A stretch of DNA of 64,000 nt, taken from contig NZ_MPDJ01000006.1 in NCBI RefSeq assembly GCF_001881565.1, positions 338,093 to 402,092 on the forward strand, read 5' to 3'. A program made the translations under genes and the position numbers. Each line of letters opens with the position of its first letter. Position 1 is the stretch's first letter. The DNA comes from Eisenbergiella tayi. GTDB taxonomy: Bacteria; Bacillota; Clostridia; Lachnospirales; Lachnospiraceae. Below are positions 60,977 to 64,000 of this stretch, one piece after another. The notes under the pieces are model-generated. The model was given only the letters and a program-made list of their open reading frames with translations. It had not been told where the DNA came from and ran no database searches.

Positions 60977-62089
60977 ATGAAGAACTGGATACCATTGCTG
61001 CGTTATGATACCCTCACAAATAAAAGGATACCGGACCCTGAGGAAGAAAATGAACTTCCTTATGACGAGGAAGCTTTTGCGCAGACAGATATAGGGCGGG
61101 AATTGACACAAAACCTGGAATTATACCGGAAATACAGTGAGTCACCTATGCATCCGGAGGTAATAGCCTATTGGGAAAAGAGGGGCCTGAAGAAGGAACT
61201 ATTTGATTATGAAACGGAGGAAGGTAAATATGCCTACAGTGTATTTACTCCGCTGGACATGAAGACAAATAAAAAATATGCCATGATCTATTTCAGCCAT
61301 GGCGGCGGTGTTACCATTAATCTTGCAGAGACCTATGGGTTCAATACACTGGCTGCTGTAGAGAAATATATCGTCGTATATCCTAACAACGGCGGGCGTT
61401 CCAATAATGAGGTTGATACGGAATTTCCCCGAATTATGGAAACCCTGCGGGAAAAGAAATATCCCATTGACTGGGAGAGGGTTTATTGCGCGGGATTTTC
61501 ATCAGGAAGTGAGGCATCGGTTTGCGCCGCATGTACCTGTCCGGAGATGGCGGCAGCTGTTGCGGTACTGCCCGGAGGACAGCCATTTAAAGATTTGAAA
61601 TTTCACACAGGGCCTGATTATTATGCATCTACCAAAGGTCTGCGTATTCCGGGTATATTTATAGGTGGTACGGCAGATGTGGCATCCTACCCTGCCCCCT
61701 GGATATTGGATAATAAGAAGAAGGATTACAGAGTACATAATCTGGATATATGGATGAGGGATATTGCCCAAATTAAAAATTACAGACCTTTGTCATCCGC
61801 CCATATGGAAGAACTGCTGGCAAATTCGCAGGATCCGGTAGAAAGAGAATTCGGACTGGAGTTTGATATTTCCTACAGCTTTCATGTGCAGGGAGCGGAC
61901 TGGCTGGGAGGAGAATTTTATGGGAAGGATGGCGCTCCTGTCATGCGTTATGCCAGAGCCATTGGCATTCCTCATGTGGTATGGAGCAGCCAGGCAAATC
62001 TGGCCTGGGATTATCTGAAGCATTTCCGCAGAGATCAGGATACAGGAGAAAGTATTTATGATCCGGTGATTTGCTGGGGAGAGAGATAA
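60977..62089 (+). CDS. Alpha/beta hydrolase (PHB depolymerase/esterase-like)
   Basis: A 370-residue serine hydrolase. The strand before the oxyanion hole reads YFSHGGGV, and the nucleophile elbow is CAGFSSGSEA with S175. A late His-containing segment, FHVQGADWLGGEF or PHVVWSS, may supply the catalytic His. There is no signal peptide, so it is cytoplasmic. It lies between the PhzA/B-like and MFS genes and probably hydrolyses an ester or amide of the imported compound. AGGAGCG precedes the ATG. Confidence 0.78.
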   Translation: MKNWIPLLRYDTLTNKRIPDPEEENELPYDEEAFAQTDIGRELTQNLELYRKYSESPMHPEVIAYWEKRGLKKELFDYETEEGKYAYSVFTPLDMKTNKKYAMIYFSHGGGVTINLAETYGFNTLAAVEKYIVVYPNNGGRSNNEVDTEFPRIMETLREKKYPIDWERVYCAGFSSGSEASVCAACTCPEMAAAVAVLPGGQPFKDLKFHTGPDYYASTKGLRIPGIFIGGTADVASYPAPWILDNKKKDYRVHNLDIWMRDIAQIKNYRPLSSAHMEELLANSQDPVEREFGLEFDISYSFHVQGADWLGGEFYGKDGAPVMRYARAIGIPHVVWSSQANLAWDYLKHFRRDQDTGESIYDPVICWGER

Positions 62090-62116
62090 TGAAAATGCAG
62101 ACGGGAGTGGGAAAAT

Positions 62117-63325
62117 ATGCAAAAAGTTATAAATAATAAAACGGATAAAATATGGAATCCGTTGTTTACCACCATTTTTATTGCGAATGCCTGTATGAAC
62201 CTGTCTCAGCAAATGATGAATTCCCTGGTTTCCAAATATGCGGATTACCTTGGGGCCGCAGCGACAGTGGTAGGTATCGTTGCCAGTATTTATTCGGTAA
62301 CGGCATTGATATTTAAAATCCTGTCAGGACCTGTTATTGATACATATAACCGCAGGTTTGTGCTGTCAGGTACTATGCTGATTATGGCGGTATCCTTTTT
62401 TGGATATGGAATATCAGGAAACGTTCCGACACTGATAGGTCTGCGTCTTTTGCAGGGAGTAGGGCAGGCATTCACCTCTACCTGCTGCCTTGCATTGGCG
62501 GCAGATACACTTCCGAAAGAAAAATTCGGGTCGGGTATCGGTGTTTTTTCCATGGCTCAGGCAGCCAGTCAGGCAATCGGCCCTACCATCGCCCTGGCTC
62601 TGGTCGGGGTTATGGGATACCAGGGAACATTTATGATTGGATGCGGGATTATGGTATTTGCCGCCTTCCTGGCCACAAGGGTGAAGGTACCTTATGTAAA
62701 AGGGAAAAAATTAAAAATATCAGGAAAAAGTATTGTTGCCAAAGAGGCGATCATGCCTGCATTTATCATCTTTCTTATGTCCCTGACTTATTTTGTAATT
62801 AACTCTTTTCTTATTGTATATGCAGGAAAAATAGGAGTGGAGAATATTGGATATTATTTTACAGTATTTGCAGGAACCATGCTGATTACCCGCCCTCTCG
62901 TAGGCAGACTCACGGATAAATACGGTCTTGTAAAGATTGTACTGCCCTCGCTGGTTTGTTTTGCCCTATCCTTTCTTATTATCAGTTACAGCCAAAATCT
63001 TATTATGTTCCTGCTGGCCGCTTTTGTAGCCGCTTTTGGCTATGGTGCAAGCCAGCCTGCAATTCAGGCCATGAGCCTGAAATGTGTCCCGGTGGAACGC
63101 AGAGGAGCAGGAAGCAGTACTAATTTTATAGGAACGGATTTGGGAAGCTTTCTCGGGCCGATTATTGCAGGCGCTGTTGTGGATTGGCGCGGCTATGAGG
63201 TTATGTGGCGTATCATGGTTCTGCCTGTTGTACTGGCGTTTATAATGGTTCTGGTCAAACGGAAAAAAATCAATCGGATAGAAGAAGATTTCCGGCTCTT
63301 GCAGGAAAAAGAAAAAGCAGCGTAA
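62117..63325 (+). CDS. MFS transporter
   Basis: A 402-residue major facilitator with twelve hydrophobic helices. The loop 2-3 and 8-9 signatures are partly kept (GPVIDTYNRRFVL; TRPLVGRLTDKYG). It resembles drug or metabolite:proton carriers of the YfcJ/AraJ group. In this operon it may export a product of the preceding enzymes or provide a second uptake route. The ribosome site GGGAGTGGG precedes the ATG. Confidence 0.9.
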   Translation: MQKVINNKTDKIWNPLFTTIFIANACMNLSQQMMNSLVSKYADYLGAAATVVGIVASIYSVTALIFKILSGPVIDTYNRRFVLSGTMLIMAVSFFGYGISGNVPTLIGLRLLQGVGQAFTSTCCLALAADTLPKEKFGSGIGVFSMAQAASQAIGPTIALALVGVMGYQGTFMIGCGIMVFAAFLATRVKVPYVKGKKLKISGKSIVAKEAIMPAFIIFLMSLTYFVINSFLIVYAGKIGVENIGYYFTVFAGTMLITRPLVGRLTDKYGLVKIVLPSLVCFALSFLIISYSQNLIMFLLAAFVAAFGYGASQPAIQAMSLKCVPVERRGAGSSTNFIGTDLGSFLGPIIAGAVVDWRGYEVMWRIMVLPVVLAFIMVLVKRKKINRIEEDFRLLQEKEKAA

Positions 63326-63348
63326 ATAAATTAAATGGAGGAAATTGT

Positions 63349-64000
63349 ATGGAATGTATAATTAATGAAGAAAAACACAGAAAACTGACTAAGGAAAATC
63401 TGGTAAGCAGGATTAAGGCGGAGGACTGGCTTTATATCCTGGATGATATCAATTCAGAAAGACTTTATCTGATCCTTGGTAAGGAGAAAGCGCTGCTGTT
63501 TGATACCGGTTATGGGTTTTGTGATTATCGTCCGTTAATACATGAAGTTACTGACCTGCCGCTGACCGTGGTCTGCTCTCACGGACATGACGATCATGTG
63601 CTTGGCAATTACCTTTTTGATAAGGTGTATATTGCAGAAGAAGATTATGAGCTTTGCCTTGCGGGAGATAATGAGGAATCAAAGGATCGGCTGATCCGGT
63701 CAAGATATAAAAAGACACCCGATATTGAGGAGATAATCGACAGAAAGGCCTATATGGCTATGACAATAAAAAATTGTGATTATAAGTTTGTAAAAGCAGG
63801 TGATAGATTTGATTTAGGCGGCATTACGCTGCAGGTTTATCCGCTTCCGGGGCATACGAAAGGCTCCATAGGGCTTTACAGTCCGGAAAAGAAAGCTGTT
63901 TTTGTGGGAGATGCCCTGACGAGCAATCATGTGGTTATGTATGGAAAATCAGGAAATGCGCCTGCGGCGCCATATCTTTATTATGCGGCGCTTTCTGCAA
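63349..64000 (+). CDS. MBL-fold metallohydrolase (cut by the window end)
   Basis: At least 217 residues are present and the frame is still open at the right edge. The metal motif HxHxDH is CSHGHDDH (H78, H80, D82, H83), and later metal ligands are in LPLPGHTKGS-type and VGDALTS segments. It is a cytoplasmic zinc or iron hydrolase or lactonase of unknown substrate. It starts 23 bases after the MFS gene behind ATGGAGGAA, so it belongs to the same run of genes. Confidence 0.88.
   Translation, partial: MECIINEEKHRKLTKENLVSRIKAEDWLYILDDINSERLYLILGKEKALLFDTGYGFCDYRPLIHEVTDLPLTVVCSHGHDDHVLGNYLFDKVYIAEEDYELCLAGDNEESKDRLIRSRYKKTPDIEEIIDRKAYMAMTIKNCDYKFVKAGDRFDLGGITLQVYPLPGHTKGSIGLYSPEKKAVFVGDALTSNHVVMYGKSGNAPAAPYLYYAALSA

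Overview
The window reads as a chromosomal segment of a gut-type Firmicute, most likely a Lachnospiraceae (Clostridia). The evidence is the family set: GPH and CUT1 sugar transporters without their own ATPase, an atypical HPr, DUF6171 and DUF6512 proteins, a TIGR03916/TIGR03915-type DNA repair pair, strong AGGAGG ribosome sites and Bacillus-type LexA boxes. I cannot name the genus. There is no insertion sequence, prophage, integrase or CRISPR array.

1-24 kb is mainly plant-polysaccharide use. A GH43/GH51 arabinose-releasing operon (0.2-2.8 kb) is followed by a DUF6171 protein and an ArsR-type regulator with a large C-terminal domain. Next come a nucleotidyltransferase overlapping a kinase-like gene, a DUF4143 ATPase, and a BlaI/BlaR1-like signalling operon. 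The sensor of that operon shares an extracellular domain with the adjacent lipoprotein. An AraC regulator fused to a degenerate GH39 domain precedes a GPH symporter and a type-B carboxylesterase. A divergent cellobiose phosphorylase and a LacI regulator share an operator-like motif, and a GH31 alpha-xylosidase follows, together suggesting xyloglucan or cello-oligosaccharide use.

23-32 kb is mostly housekeeping: a DUF1700 protein, an N/Q/S-rich peptide, an RNA methyltransferase, an XTP/dITP pyrophosphatase, a YfcE-like phosphodiesterase, a cluster of six tRNAs (Pro, Gly, Arg, His, Gln, Lys), a secreted wall-binding protein, a hydrolase lacking its catalytic His, a 28-residue membrane peptide and a HAD phosphatase. 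32-36.5 kb is a CUT1 sugar ABC operon with its own LacI regulator and a strong palindromic operator. 36.5-46 kb holds a TVP38 protein with two glycosyltransferases (probably glycolipid synthesis), an ABC-2 exporter and a MalT-like LuxR regulator. 46-51.3 kb is DNA repair: a radical SAM protein and its TIGR03915 partner behind two LexA boxes, a Crh-like HPr, and a nuclease-helicase fusion.

51.5-64 kb is the most unusual region. A LysR regulator precedes a long co-directional run: a complete oligopeptide-type ABC importer, a PTS Enzyme I-like protein without its catalytic His, a four-helix membrane protein, a double PhzA/PhzB-like protein, a 98-residue protein, a serine hydrolase, an MFS transporter and an MBL-fold hydrolase cut by the window end. 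It looks like an uptake, conversion and export system for an unknown small molecule.

Three long imperfect palindromes (7258-7389, 24220-24657, 43094-43355) have unrelated stem sequences but the same design: a C/T-rich left arm and G/A-rich right arm, each placed just upstream of a gene. They are the strongest unexplained non-coding signal here.
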